From Chaetoderma sp. LZ-2023a (Eukaryota; Mollusca; Caudofoveata; Chaetodermatida; Chaetodermatidae), in NCBI GenBank assembly GCA_034401795.1, contig CM067366.1, positions 80,051,647 to 80,115,646 of the forward strand: 64,000 nucleotides of DNA, in the 5' to 3' direction. Each line of letters begins with the position of its first letter. Positions within the stretch are counted from its first letter, which is position 1. Below the pieces are notes generated by a model, which saw only the letters and a list, made by a program, of their open reading frames with translations, was not told the origin of the DNA and made no database searches. Of this stretch, positions 38,001 through 53,000 are shown piece after piece. Position numbers and translations under genes: made by a program.

Positions 38001-41000
38001 CCATAACAAATCACACAGTGATTATCAAACAAGGACTCGTTAACTCAATGAAATAAACAAAACAAGAGAACATTCTCACCATTTCTGACAGACATACAGA
38101 CTAGCGATGTTGGAGAGATGTGCTTGGTAAATGGTCTTTGGCTTGTTTTGTTAAAATTGTTATATTTTAAAAAAGGAGGCCGCTGGGCTCTTATCCTTTA
38201 AATAGAAAGAGGTAAACGTCGATTCAAATTTCCAACCTGCAACTTACATGATGTCGTCCAATGACGAGCCGATGAAGAGCAAAGGAGGTAGCCATATCAC
38301 GAAAATTGTGCGCCTTGACATGGGCTAAATGGATCTCACCAGGGGAGGCAATCTCATAGCATACTTAAATGGTCTCACAGATCCATCTGGCAACCGAGGC
38401 CTTAGAAACTGGTCTAGCTACCTCCTCCGCGTTCGGGACCCAAAAGTGTGAAGAATCGGATCTTTTAAAATTGGTATGAGCTTTATAGACTTTTAAGGCC
38501 CTGACAGGACACCAGAACTTGTTGGACTGTGAAAATGATGATAAGGAATTAAGAATAATCGGCTTGGCTGGGTAACGGTTAGACTTAGTGTTTGATAAAA
38601 AAAAACCTCCCGGGATATAAAACTAAACCGTCCCCAGACTCGATAAATCTGTCTTTTTCTGCGAAAAGAGCATGAATTTTGGATCTTCTAGCTGAAGCGG
38701 CGGCGACAAGGAAAAACAGCCTTAAGAGTCAATAGTTTGAGACTAATAGATCCAATTGGGTCAAAATGGAGACCGGCTGATACTAGAAGAATCAAGGCCA
38801 AATTCCAAGAAGGCAAAGGCTTAGCCACTGGAGGACGAATATTGCCCAAACCTTCAGAATCTTCGAAATCCTTGATACCGGCATTAAAGAGACAAGGAAG
38901 GGAAGAAGCCATAGAAAATCTAAAACCCCTAACGGTGTTAGCTGATAGTTAAACAGAATCGAAAAGCTATGATAAAAATCTAACCCCTGGGAAATAGAAA
39001 AAGAATCGGGCAAGAAATCATGGTTTGAATACCATTCACCAAAGATTTTAAGATGACCCTTGTAAACTTGACATGTCGACTCCCTCATCCTAGAAGAGTC
39101 AAGGATTTCCTGAGATCTTGAAGAAAACTTGATCTCAGGGACCAGACACTCAATATTCTCCAAACGCACAGACTGAAGATTTCTGAATTTGGATGAAGAC
39201 ACGTGCCCCATACTTGAGAGAAGATCTGGGGACACCGGAAGAAGACGAGGAAAGTCTACCAGAATATCGAGAAAGTCTACGAACCAGATTCTCTTCGGCC
39301 AAAATCAAAATTCTGCATGTAGTTGTAGTTCACAAATCTGTGTGCTCAAGGGGTGCCTGCCCTTCTACCTGGGCCTGTGATCCAGGGGTGATACAAACAT
39401 GAGAGGATGTCACAGGGGAGCTTCTAATATGTCCATTGACCTTCTCTGATGAAGGAGTGTTCATTTCTGACAAAAAACGAAAACTGGTAATTTTGATGCC
39501 CAAGCAGTACCCTTCCACTTGGGCATCTGCCTTCCAGATGAATCAAGCCCTTCAGGACTCCAATGGTAACATCTTGACCAAGTATAGTAGTGACTTGATC
39601 AAAACTCTAGGCGTAGTCACAGTTCTAACCATATCCCCATTCATTCCCAATGGAGGAATATCCCATGTATTAGAGATCAAAGGTCACGGTCGGCGTCTAG
39701 GTGGCCAGCCATCTTCAGGATGCAAAGGGTAACATACTTACCAGGTATAATAGTGATCCGATCAGAACTCTAGGTGTAGTGGCCATTTAAAGATCAATGC
39801 TGTAAAAAACCCATACATTTCCCATTGGGATTTTTTGCCCACTCAAAGGTGGGCAGCTCAAAAACTATTGGATGGATCCAAAATAAAAGTAATAGCAATC
39901 CACGCCCCTATGGTCTCTAGAACCCGGCCAAGTTTGGAGATGCTATCTTGAAAACTGTAGGAGGAGATGCATCCTAAAAATCGTCTAAAGAATAACAAGA
40001 GCTCCGCAAACGGCGCATAATACCCCGCCATAATGACAAACTAATAAATGACAGCTATCAGAAAATATTTATTTCTTCCTCAGACCAGTAATCCTTATTA
40101 AGTGTCAAAGCGATCCGCTAAACGGTCAAGGAGGTATCGTCTGGAAACCAATTTTCAAGATGGCTGCCGCTGACTGGTGGCCATATTGGATTTCGGATTA
40201 TCGTAAATTTCGATAGGTTTCTTCATCAGACATATTCCAACGACCCTAGGAAGTGATCTGATAAATGGTAATGGAGATATCATACAGAAACCAACTTGGT
40301 GGCCATCTTGGATTTTGGATCAGTGTCGATTTCAATAAGTTTCGTCCTCAGACCTAGTCCAACCACTCTATGAAGTTTCAAAGCCATCCGATAAACAGTA
40401 ACGGAGTTATCATCCGGAAACCAATTTTGAAGATGGCCACCGGTGGCTGGCAGCCATCTTGGATTTCGGATCATTGTCACTCTAGATAGGTTTCTTCACC
40501 AGAGGTAGTCGAACCAACCGATGAAGTTTAAAAGCGATCCGATAAACGATAACAGAGTTATCATCTGGAAACCAATTTTCAAGATGGCCACCGGTGGCTG
40601 GCAGCCATCTTGGATTTTGGATCATGGTCGATTTCGATACGCTTCTTCCGCAGACCTAGTCCAACTACTCTATGAAGTTTCAAAGCGATGCGATAAACGG
40701 TAACAGAGTTATCACCCGGAAACCAATTTTCAAGCTGGCCACTGGTGGCCATCTTGGATTTCGGATCATTGTCAATTTCAATAGGTTTCTTCCCCAGACC
40801 TAGTCTAACCACTCCATGAAGTTTCAAAGCGATCCGATAAACGGTAACGGAGATATCATGTGGAAACCAATTTTCAAGATGGCCACCGGTGGCTGGCGGC
40901 CATCTTGGATTTTGGATGATTGTCGATTTCGATACGCTTCTTCCGCAGACCTAGTCCAACTACTCTATGACATTTCAAAGCGATGCAATAAACGGTAACA

Positions 41001-44000
41001 GAGTTATCACCCGGAAACCAATTTTCAAGATGGCCACCTGTGGTTGGCAGCCATCTTGGATTTTGGAGCATTGTCAATTTCAATAGGTTTCTTCCCCAGA
41101 CCTAGTCCAACCACTCCATGAAGTTTCAAAGCGATCCGATAAACGGTAACAGAGTTATCATCCGGAAACCAATTTTCAAGATGGACGCCGGTTGCTAGCG
41201 GCCATCTTGGATTTCGGATCATTGTTGATTTCGATAGGTTTCTTCCCCAGACCAAGTCAAACCACCCTGTGAGGTTTCAATGCGATCCGACAACCGGTAA
41301 CGGAGTTATCATCCGGAAACCAATTTTCAAGATGGCCACTGGTGGGTGGCGGCCATTTTGCATTTCGGATCATTGTCAATTTCGATAGGTTTCTTCCCCA
41401 GACGTAGTCTAACCACTCCATGAAGTTTCAAAGCGATCTGATAAACGTTAATGGAGTTATCATCCGGAAACCAATTTTCAAGATGGCCGCCTGTGGCTGG
41501 CGGGCATCTTGGATTTTGGATCATCGTCGATTTCGATAGGTTTCTTCCCAAGACCAAGTCCAACCACCCTATGAAGTTTCAATGTGATCCGACAAACGGT
41601 AACATGGTTATCATCCGAAAACCACTCTGCCGCCTGCACGCCCGACCGCCTGGACAGTGGCATTACATAATACCCCGCCAAATTTTTTGGCGGGCCATAA
41701 TAAAAATAAGAAAGATCCTGAGTAAAAATAATAATCTGCCAATCATTCCATTGCGGTAAGATTTCATTTAATAGCTTTCTATTAGGCTGCAAATGGACAT
41801 TTCTCAGGACCACTGGAGACTCCCATGTGTTGCTTGGCTTGACCAATAAACAGTTAACCCGTTTGACTCTGCAAACCAGATTTTGTAAATCCTTTACTAT
41901 GAATATATGAAATATATTTTTGAAAATTTATCACAATTCCAGATAACCATTCTGGAATTGTGATAAATTTTCAAAAATTGCCTTCGCTGGCCTGCTAATG
42001 GACATTCACAAAGCAAAAATTATAATATTTTTGGACCAATGAATCTTGACCATTAACTCTTTAACCCTCGAATTTGTTGAAGAAAATGTCAATCTTTTTT
42101 TTTTATAGAAAAGGTCCATGTGCAGACCAAGAGAAGACTATTTTTGAAAATTTACCACTGGAATGACTGGCTCGATAACCGGTCTGCACATGGACATTTT
42201 CTAGAAGAAACTTGAAATTTCCTTAGTCTGCAAATGGACATTTCACAAGATCACTGCAGATGCCGTTTTTGGCTGATATGAATGCTAAAGAGTTAAAGGC
42301 AAAACATTGCATGGCGCTCACCATTCCATGAGCCAGCATCCTCATACATCCCAATAACAGCATCCCTGGCAGCTATCTGCTGCTGCTGCTGCTGTTTCTG
42401 CTTCTGCTCATGCTGAACAACATCCTTCACAAGACGATATTCATCATTCACCTTACATCGCTTCTTTAAATCATCGCTGAAAACATGCAAACAACAGATT
42501 CAGCTATATGTATGCATGGCTAAATAGAGGACATATATACCAGCAATTGGCAAAACCTTTTGAGAAACAGGGTCAGAGTAATAATTATCTTCTAAATACA
42601 CACACATCTGTTTAGCCCTTGGTACCAAGACTAAACACTGAGGTCAGAAACCCATTTAATATGTTGTTATTTGTAGCACTGCATTACAGTAGGCTTGTAC
42701 GATTATGAATTTCTTATAATTGCGATAATTTTAATAAATAATCATGATTATTTGATTAATCATAGATGTCCATTTGGTGGGCGGGGGTGGTGGTGGTGGT
42801 TGGGGGTGGCGTGGGTTGGTTAGGCATAAAGTTTTCAAAACCCCTATATTCAGAATATCTGAAAGGAACTAAAACTTTACTTCAAACAGGAATTGTTAAC
42901 ATAACGCTAATAGAACGAAAACCACGACAAACGCTTCCAGTCTAATTGCCAGATAATAATAGACATTCAGAAATCACAATTAAATGCTATTAAGAACATT
43001 AGAGCATGATTTCTGAACACAATATCGATACAATCTGGTGAGACCTGAATGGCCCAAGAGAAAGGAAAATTCATGAGGGGTGGCGCAGATTTTAAGAATT
43101 GTGGCGCAGTGGATTCCTAAAGTGACATATTTCTCTAACTGGTCTGTCTACATTTTGGTCAAAGATAGACGCTATTGAATAAAATAATTCCAACAAATCT
43201 GCATTGTGTGATATATTATACTTAACGAATATGATTAACAAAGGTGCTTAGTTTGAAAAATATTAATATTCCAGGCAAAATATTCTTGCTTCTGGGCAAA
43301 ATGGCACAGGGTTGAGTGCCCCAAAAAACTATTTTTGAAAAAACCCCAAGGGTAATAGCAACTTTCAGAATTCTGATTATTTTACATCATTTACAAGTCA
43401 CAAATTAAACAAGAGGCCCAAGGGCCTGTGGCGCTCACCTGGACCATTGGCATTCAAACCATTATAATTTAAATAGACATGATGGATGATTATGGGAAAA
43501 TCCAAGATGGCCACCAAAAAATTGTCCAAAAATTCTCGTTTAATATGTTGAAGCCTACCATCATAGGAGCGTTCCATCCAGGTTTTGTTGAAATCAGGCT
43601 TCTGATTGAAGGAGTACTGTTTTTAAATGGTTCTGGAACACTTTCAGAAAATCAGAAATTGCTGCCAAACAGGGTTCGTACACTTTTCTATGTGTGAAAT
43701 TCCATGACTTTTCCTGACCAAAATTAACAAATTCCATGACTTCCAGAGATTAATATCTAGTAGATTTGTGTTTAAGATGTAGCTACATAAATTAAGATCT
43801 ATGTTGTTCTGCAAATGTCTGAATATTGCGTCTTCCAACAACCAAGCCAAAGCCTTGTTTTAGTATGCTTTTTGCCATAATTGTTATTGTATAAGGGGTG
43901 ATGGCGGTAATTTATGCCAATATATTTCCTTTATTATTCATCATTACCATTTTCCATGACTTTTCCATGACCTACTATGAAAATTGCTGATTTTCCATGA

Positions 44001-47000
44001 CTGTCCAGGCCTGGAAATAAACTTTCAAATTCCATGACTTTCCAGGATTTCCATGACCAATACGAACCCTGGCCAAAGCACTGATCTATCAAAATTCTGA
44101 ATAGTTTCTAGAGGTTACAACAACAGGATTCTTCTAGCCAAATTTAGTTGAAATTGCCCAAACGATTAATGAAGAGTAGCATTTTATACGAATTCCCATA
44201 TTGATGATAAGATGGCCACCATCAAAATCAAGCCGTCAAAATTCAGTATGCAAGTTCTGAAGCGTACCAGCCTAGGGTTCTTCCAGCTGAGTTTGGTTGA
44301 AATCAGACAAGTGGTTAATGAGGAATGTTCAGAAAATCCAAGATGGCCACCGGAAAAAATGACCAATCAAAATTCTGTATGCAACTTCTCCCTAGGCTCA
44401 TTCCAGCCAGTCTGGTTGAAATCAGCCAAGCAGTTAATGAGAAGACGATTTTTAGCCATTTTTCAGAAAATTCAAGCTGGCCACCGAACAAATTGACCAA
44501 TTGTATACAAGCTCTGAAGCATACCACTTTAGGGTTCTTCCACAAGTTTGCTTGAACTGGAGTAGTGTTTTAAAAGAAAATCGGAAAATTCAAGATGGCT
44601 GCCAGAAAAACGGGCCAATGAAAATTCTGTATACTAGTTCTGAAGCATACTATGCTAGGCTTCTTCCATACAAGTTTGATTTAAATCGGCCCAGTGGTTA
44701 TCGAGTAGGCATTTAAGTGATTTCCAGAAAATTTCAGAAAATCCAAGATGGCTGTCGGAAAAATTTATCAATCAAAATTCTGTAAACAAGTTCTGAAAAA
44801 TACCAGCGTACTAGCCTCCCAGCTAAGTCTGGTTGAAATTGCCAAAGCAGTTAATGCGGAGTAGCGTTTTAATCGATTCCCCACCATTTTTCCGAAAATT
44901 CACGATGACCGTCGAAAAAATTGATCAATCAAAATTCTGTATACAAGTTCTAAAGCCTACCCCATAGGATCATTCATGCCAAGTTAATTTGAAATCCACC
45001 AAGCAGTTAATGAGCAGTAGTATTTCTAAGCAAAAGTTGATGGTCGGATGCCAGACAGATGGTCGTCACGACATAAGCTCACTTTGTCATTCTGGCCAGG
45101 TGAGCTAATAATATAACACAGTATATACTGCCATTTTTCACATTCACATGGGTTAGTATTACGGGAAACGATATTAATTTCTTTAGAGATTTCTTTATAT
45201 ATGTTTTAACCAGAATATAATTACTCAAGCCACCAAAGGCTGCTCTGAGTTATTGTGGTCAGTGCCATCTGTTAATTTCTGCAACAAAGGGCCAAATATC
45301 AAGTTTACTAAGTGCATGTGGGAGTCGGCAACACACACTTTTGGCCATACCTCAAGAAAGCAAGAAGGCAGTATCAGCACATTCATCTAATGACTATTTA
45401 GAATTATTTTGACCGTTGGGGTTAATGAGACAAATAGCTATGTCAGAGGTTCACTAAGTGCTTGGCAAACCAGAGAACAAAGGCATACCATGACTTCCTG
45501 AGTGTCGAGTTATATTTTAGATACACTCACCCACTAGACTGATATAAGCACAGCAACTACGTATTCAACATTCTGCCCATCACTTACAAGACCTGGGAGG
45601 AAGTTATGTTAGTGCCTAATTTGTAACTGCATAAGATTAAATAATATCAGCCTCCCACTATGCACTAAACATTCCACCCATGAGCTACATGTAAGGTCCA
45701 TGGCAATTAAACAAGAAGTGTTGAATATTTGAATGTAATTTCAATGAAAGCTATCATTGTCTGGGCAATCAGACATCTAATTAAATTAATTTTGAAATAC
45801 TCAACTGAATATCTCTTAGATTTCAAAAACATTTAATCTGAATAATCTTATCTGTTGCAATGTTTATGTGTGCTTACCTAGTCGAGTCTTTGCCAATCAC
45901 ATTTGCCTGGTCTGATAAGAACATGTCATGTGTACGCTTCAATGAACGGAACACTAGTGTATGCACAGAATGCTTCTGTACGTCCTGCAAAAAATAAAAG
46001 TAACAGAACTTTGAAAATTATGAAAAGATGATAAGCGAATTTTATTAACACAATTTATTTGAAATCCTGTATATGATTTATGCGCTTGTGTGTAATGCAC
46101 ACAAAATCATTTTCAAGTCGTTGCACTAAAAATCTAGGGTAGGTAGTAATATGAATACAAGAAGCCCGATAAATTCCTGTATTTCTCTTTTATAGCGAGG
46201 GAGATGACAAATACCATGAAGATATATACTATAAACATAAATATGGACCTCACTCTATAATACAAATAACGTCGATAGAATCTCAGTAAGTGCTGGCAAA
46301 GCATGAAAAGTAGATTACACTGAGGTCACAGTCACCTACTTTTGTTGCACGACATACCTTAAGGAGTCAAATGCCAGCACGGAATAAGCTTTGGTGACTG
46401 ACTGACTAATTAACTAAAGGACATGGCGGTAAAGGCTGCTATCCACATGACCACCTAGTTAAAGCGACCAATGACCGCTCTTGGTATATAAATAAGCACA
46501 AATTTGTGCAATACCTACTGTATGTCGTTCGTGATTGGAAGAATTTTAATTGTGTCACCATGACCTTGATATTTGATCTTTCGACCCCAAATTTATTACA
46601 CATCTTCGAGAACCCACATTCAAGTCTTGTCAAGATCTCTCAAGTAGAACAAGAGTTATTGAAAATGCGTCTCAGAAAGTACATGAATTTCACTTTGCCT
46701 TCTTAATTCTGACAGATGAATCAAATGTTTTACAGAAACAATCTATACAAATAGGTCAAATAGATGTTCAGATAAAACCTGAAGAATGGAGCAATCCAGT
46801 TTCTCAGTCAATCAACATAATCATATTCGTCATAATCAATTCTATGTCCTATGTAGGCTGACATCATAGCCAATTACGTTATGAATGACTCGTCAGGTTG
46901 TACGAATTGTATGTCTTTACTGTTTGAAACTAATTTGACTGGACGCTGTTGCTGCCAACAGCACCGAGTCAAATTAGCTTAAAAATATTCAACAGTTTAA

Positions 47001-50000
47001 CTGTATAGTTTTCTGGAAATTGAGATTCAGAGTGCAGGGATCGATTGATCCCAACACGGGCAAAGAGATGGACGATGCAATAGAACAAGAGTTATTGAAA
47101 ATGCGTCTTTCAGAAAGTGCATGAATTTCACTTTGCCTTCTTAATTCTGGCAGAAGAGCAAAATGTTTTATAGAAACAATCTACACAAATAGTTCAAATG
47201 GATGTTCAGATAAAACTTGAAGAATGGAGGAATCCAGTTTATCAATCAATCACCATGATCATATTCGTCATAATCAACTCTACATCATATGTAGGCTGAC
47301 GTCATAATCAATTACGTTATGACTGACTAGATTTAGTCTATTCACTACTCATAAGCTTAATCATTCAAGACAAGCCTATATACTCTTCAGTTCCCCTATT
47401 AGCCAAGCAAGGGATCAGGCAATAAAGCTGACCTGTATCAAGATTTAGTGTGCGTGCCTGTGTGCACATGTGTGCCTTCACCATAACTACCCTATGAAGT
47501 TTCAAGGCGATTCGATAAACAGTAACGGATTCGATAAACAGTAACAGAGTTATCATCCCGAACCCAATTTTCAAGATGGCCGCCGGTGGCTGGCAGCCAT
47601 CTATGATTTCTGATCATTGTCGATTTTGATAGTTTTTTTCCCTAGACATAGTCCAACCACCCTATGAAGTGTCAAAGCGATCCGACAAATGGTATCAGAG
47701 TTATCATCCAGAAGGTCAAAATCCAAGATGACCACTAGCCAAATTGCCTGATAGGTTTCCTTTGAACAAACGTGGATCTCGATGCCCTAAGGATGCTTCC
47801 AGCAAAATATAATTGAACCTGGCCCAGTGGTTCTAAAGACATTTTAAATTTCCTATTGCTTTAGTATGGGAGTTTTTGGTGGGAAAATATCCAAGATGAC
47901 AGCCAAACCATTTATACAAAATGTTCGAAAATGGCAAATTTGAAATCACCTTCCCCAGAAACATACATAAAACCAATTTCATCTTCAAAATCCATCAAAT
48001 AAAAAATCCAATATGGCGACCAAAACATGCTACATTTTGATTGGCCCACAATGGCCATGTTTTTTTTACATATCAACTTCTCTTGAACAAACTTTAATGG
48101 CCCTTAGTTCCTCATCATATATCCCAAATTTAGCCTAATCCGCTCAGTGGTTCTGGAAAAGACGCTTTCATGAAAACTAGGTCATTGAAGTTGGCCGTTG
48201 AAGCATTTGGCCAATCAAGTTCCATTGAACAAACTTCGTTCAGCTGTTGAAACATCACTATGCTGGTAGAACTCAATGGCTGATTTACACCTGACGCTGA
48301 CCTTAGTGTAGCTCGAATCTTGGATGCTAAGCCTTTAGGTCTTATGCCCTATATAGTGGGCTGAGGTAGGGTCAGGGTCTACAAAATGTACACGGTTGCT
48401 AAGAAACTGTTGGTCATAGTTCAGCATCTGCCCTAGGTGATGTTTCATGAGATTTGAATCGATTCCCCAAACGGTTTTGGAGGAGATTTTTAAAGACGCT
48501 TCTAAAAATAGGCTAAAATCCAAGATCACTGCTGGATAAATTGGCTGATTGGCTTGCTTTGAATAAACTTGGATCTTTTATGCCCAAAGAATGCTTCCCG
48601 GCCTAAGTGGCCCATATCGCTCTCATTGAACATGGGCATATCAACTAGATTGGTCATCATCTATAAGTAGAACCCTAAGGTGTGGCCAGAACTGAAACAA
48701 GAACAAGCGTTGTCTTACTAAATTTGTTTAGAATTGGATCAGTGGTTCTCGTGAAGCCAAGATGATCACCGGCCAAATTGGCTGACCAGCTTCTTTGACC
48801 TTAAAGTTCTACTTATGTGTGTTGGCCTGTCTATGGTAGTTGAAATGACTATGTTCTAGGTGAGCGATATAGGCTCCTTGGACCTCTTGTATTTTGGTAT
48901 AAAATATCAAGAATGATTTCCAGTTTAACAGTTTTCAACAAAACACTATTAGTATTAATTATTTAAAAACATACACAGACATCCCACTAAAACAGACACA
49001 TGAGTCACACTAATATAGACACATGAGGTACACTAACAGAGAGACCTGAGTCACACTACCACAGTCATACTAAGCAGGGTATAATTTAGAATTTAATATT
49101 TGCATAGCATGTATTGCTATGCAAACTATAAATTGTATAGCTATAGGCAAAAATGTATAGCAATCAACTCTTTCACTGATAAATTCCCTGTATCTCAATC
49201 TCAGAGCAAACAAATAGGAAACATGTTGAATATTTTGAAATTGATATGACTGGAAGCCATTGGTGCCTAAGGCAGCAATGGCATCCAGTCATATTAATTT
49301 CAAAATATTCAACAAAATATGGTATACATTGTAAAGAACGTACTTTTTCAGGGATTTGTTGTTAAAAGGGTTAATGATAGAATTTTGAAAATCAATGATA
49401 AATTGCAATCGCGTATGTATTTTACATAGCAGATACAGCTTTGCACATTGCAGAATGCATAGCAACTGCTTAAATATGTGCAGCAAATTGAGATGCGATA
49501 CCAGATAAATTATGCCCTGCTAAGTCACATTAGTCACACTAACGAGACCTGAGTCACACTAACACAGTCATACTAAGTCACATTAGTCACACTAACATAG
49601 AGATACTTTCAAAAGTATTTAAATGTAAATTCCAATACTCTCACATTGGTTCAAATGCAAGTGCAAATAAAATGCTTTTAAAAAGTATTTCAAATACTTC
49701 AAATGCTTTCCTTTATAAATATAATATCAATATATCAGATATAGCTCTCATGATTTTTTAAAGATGAAATGGGTTAAACAGTCGTACATTGTATTATAAC
49801 ATGTACTGGGCAGCAGCAGCTTTCAGCTACATTGATTTCCAACTGTTTAAAGATTGCATATACCTGTACAGTCAAACTTGTATTAAGGTATCGTCAAAAG
49901 CAGAATAGAAGCTCTTGCTTAATCATTTACCATGCAAATCTGGAAAATTTACCACTGGAATGGTTAGGTCAGTAACCGAGCCAGTAATTTACAATGGTAA

Positions 50001-53000
50001 ATTTTTAAGAGTACTGTAATCTTCTCTTGGTCTGCAAATGGACAATGAGAAAATTTCTATGAGAAAATTGAAACTGTCTTAAACAAATTTTATGGTTAGA
50101 GTGTTAAGGATCTGATGTTAATAGTCTATTTTTGGCTGTGTCAATAACAAGGAAACTGGTGTCCGTTTTCCAACAATTTGGTTGATGATGTTGGTGTCTA
50201 CGAAATTTACCGAAAAATGAACACAGATCAACTTTAATTTAATTTGAAATTTAAAATTCTGCCATCAGATTGGCAAGGGTTAACACTGATTTGTGGAAAT
50301 GCTGTGTGCAGATGGGTGTTCCCCGTGTTAGCTGCGGTATGCCGCCTACACTCATGGTTACACCCTGCTACATCTAGTATTTGTTTGCATGCTGACTTGT
50401 GAAGGCCGTGGTTTGTCTTATTGCTGTTGTTTTCATTTTCTGTGTTCATCGCTATCCGAGTCTCCTCCTCTATGCTAGTGTCTCTTCATGCAACCACAAA
50501 GTGTGGATGCGGAAGCAGAGATGTATCTACTAGTAATTGGAATTGCTACCGAGCATGTTCATGTCTATACACAGGCTACTCCTAGCTCAGCCAACTTTAT
50601 TTGCGGAATTGCAGTATGACTTTGTGATGGGCTGGTATAGGTATGGCCGGTTCAGTCAAATTCAGTTGTTCTTTCATTGAAGTAGATATCTAGTTTGTTC
50701 CACCACCTAACTAGAGATTGCATCTGTAGACCAGGTTGTGGATATTTATAAGCAGTAAGTTTATTTTAAGGTTTATTTTTACGCATGTTTTATTTCAGTG
50801 AATGGTTGCTAGTAGAGCTGTTCGGTATTGATATTTTACGTTCGGTACCGGTATCGGTATTTTGGGGCCCAATTACCTCAGTATTGGTATGGAGTTGATA
50901 CTATACTATACGCTGATAATATCTGTCACTGTAAGACAGTACAGTGTTACCATGGCTGGCTAGCCCGCTGGTGACGCATGAATGGGTTATATTTCGCTAC
51001 ATTACTTTACAATCATACTGAATCCGAAAACAACCGAATGTCACAAAAAATAAATCATTAATTGCAATTGGTGAACTAATGAATTCATATTAATTTTTAT
51101 GGCTATTATCATTTGAGCATGTTAGATTTCTTTGACATTATTACGAAAATCGTGATAGTTAAAAAACCCTTTTACCTTCATATCGCCAGAGAATCTCGCC
51201 ATCCACACACAAAATCAGTCGTTATTAAATCCATACTAATCCTTATTAAATCCCTCAGATTTCTAAAACATATTATGGCCTGCTTCATTATAAAACTTCT
51301 TAGAAATCTAATTCAATAATTGTGGACAATATACTGAGGGACATAACGAGAATTGCCCAAGGAAAGTTGATGGAATTCTCTTCTCTTTTGCGCAATTTGT
51401 GGCATCCACATTGGACATTATCATATTATAATTACTACCTAATGCGGCTCTCTTCTTGGCTGTTTTCTAACACACCTTCGATCCCGTAAAGTTGCGAAAA
51501 TATATCGTAGTTCAATAGCTGTGGACGTTCGTAAACACCTATTTTTGAGGATTTTAGCCTAGTTGTGCCAGGAGTTAATTTTAAAATAACCACATTTATT
51601 GTTTCATCATTCGATATGGAATGTTAATCAGGATTTATTGTGAAAATCACAATTTTTTTTCAACCGACCGGTGCTATTTCTGGCTCACCAGAATCTGCTG
51701 CGGTTGCTCCAAATCATTGGAGGATTATTCTTACTCAACAACAATAATGGTGCACTATTATTTGGACATGACAAATGCATAAAAGTTAATTTGATTATGT
51801 TTTTGTGAGCTGTACTCGGCATACTGTAATTGTGGTAACATTTTAAAATAAAGTTGAATATTTTGAGATTTGCGCAGCATCGACATAACGGTATCGAAAT
51901 TTCGGTAATTTGCTCGGTACAGTATTTCGGTAGTGTCCTGATACCGATACCGTAGGCTTGCACGATATTGTCCTAGGAGGTATCGTGGTGAGAAAATTGC
52001 GATATTTCGATATATCATGTAGCTTATTTTATGGCATGAATTCATGGGGTGAATTGGTCTCGGGTTGAGTTGGACTGCATGGTTTGGCTTATGTAGACAT
52101 GTCGGCTTCGCTGAGTTTTCATATCAGTTTTAACCGAATATGACTTCTAATTGGTAAATTTCAACAAAAACATTAAATACAGTCACCAAAATGCTTAAAG
52201 AACGGTCATTAATAACACGAAAATAGGAAATTTCCCGGTGTAAATCATTAACACCTTACACCTTGGCTTAATGTATACCTTGCCCACCATTTCGGGAGTG
52301 AAATTATTACATTGGACAACCCAAATATTGCGTACTCTGTTATAACCATCATATATTAGATCAAAATTAATCTAAAAATTTGACATTTCATATTGTGTTT
52401 GTGAAAATTTACAAATCACGTGATATTAGATCCATAGATATCTACGGTTTAGATCTGATCCGCATTTACCGAGTACCCGTTTACTAATAATAGTTAGCCT
52501 TCAGAAACATCTCGGATAGTTCACCTTGCAGGCTAAAGCGTGTACAGAGTCTCATTTAGCTATCACATTTGTGAACACACCACCTCTCGCCTCCAAAAGC
52601 AAGAGAGCGAACAATATCACATGATTTATATATTTTACTAATAATAGTTAACCTTCAGAAACATCTCGGATAGTTCACCTTGCAGGCTAAAGCGTGTATA
52701 CCGTCTCATTTAGCTATCACATTTGTGAACACACCACCTCTCACCTCCAAAAGCAAGAGAGCGAACAAAATCATGTGATTTATGTATTTTACTAATAATA
52801 GTTAACCATCAGAAACATCTCGGATAGTGCACCTTGCTGGCTAAAGCGTGTATATCATCTCATTTAGCTATCACATTTGTGAATGCACCACCTCTCACCT
52901 CCAAAAGCAAGAGAGCGAGCAAAATCATGTGATTTATGTATTTTACTAATAATAGTTAACCTTCAGAAACATCTCAGATAGTTCACCTTGCAGGCTAAAG

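Noticed and set aside
41478-41846. 122-codon minus ORF
   Set aside because: Spans the family E array end and an FB2 half; mixed repeat translation.
50234-52045. ORFs in and before the nested hAT-like elements
   Set aside because: Short, no recognisable domain, and they cross element boundaries.
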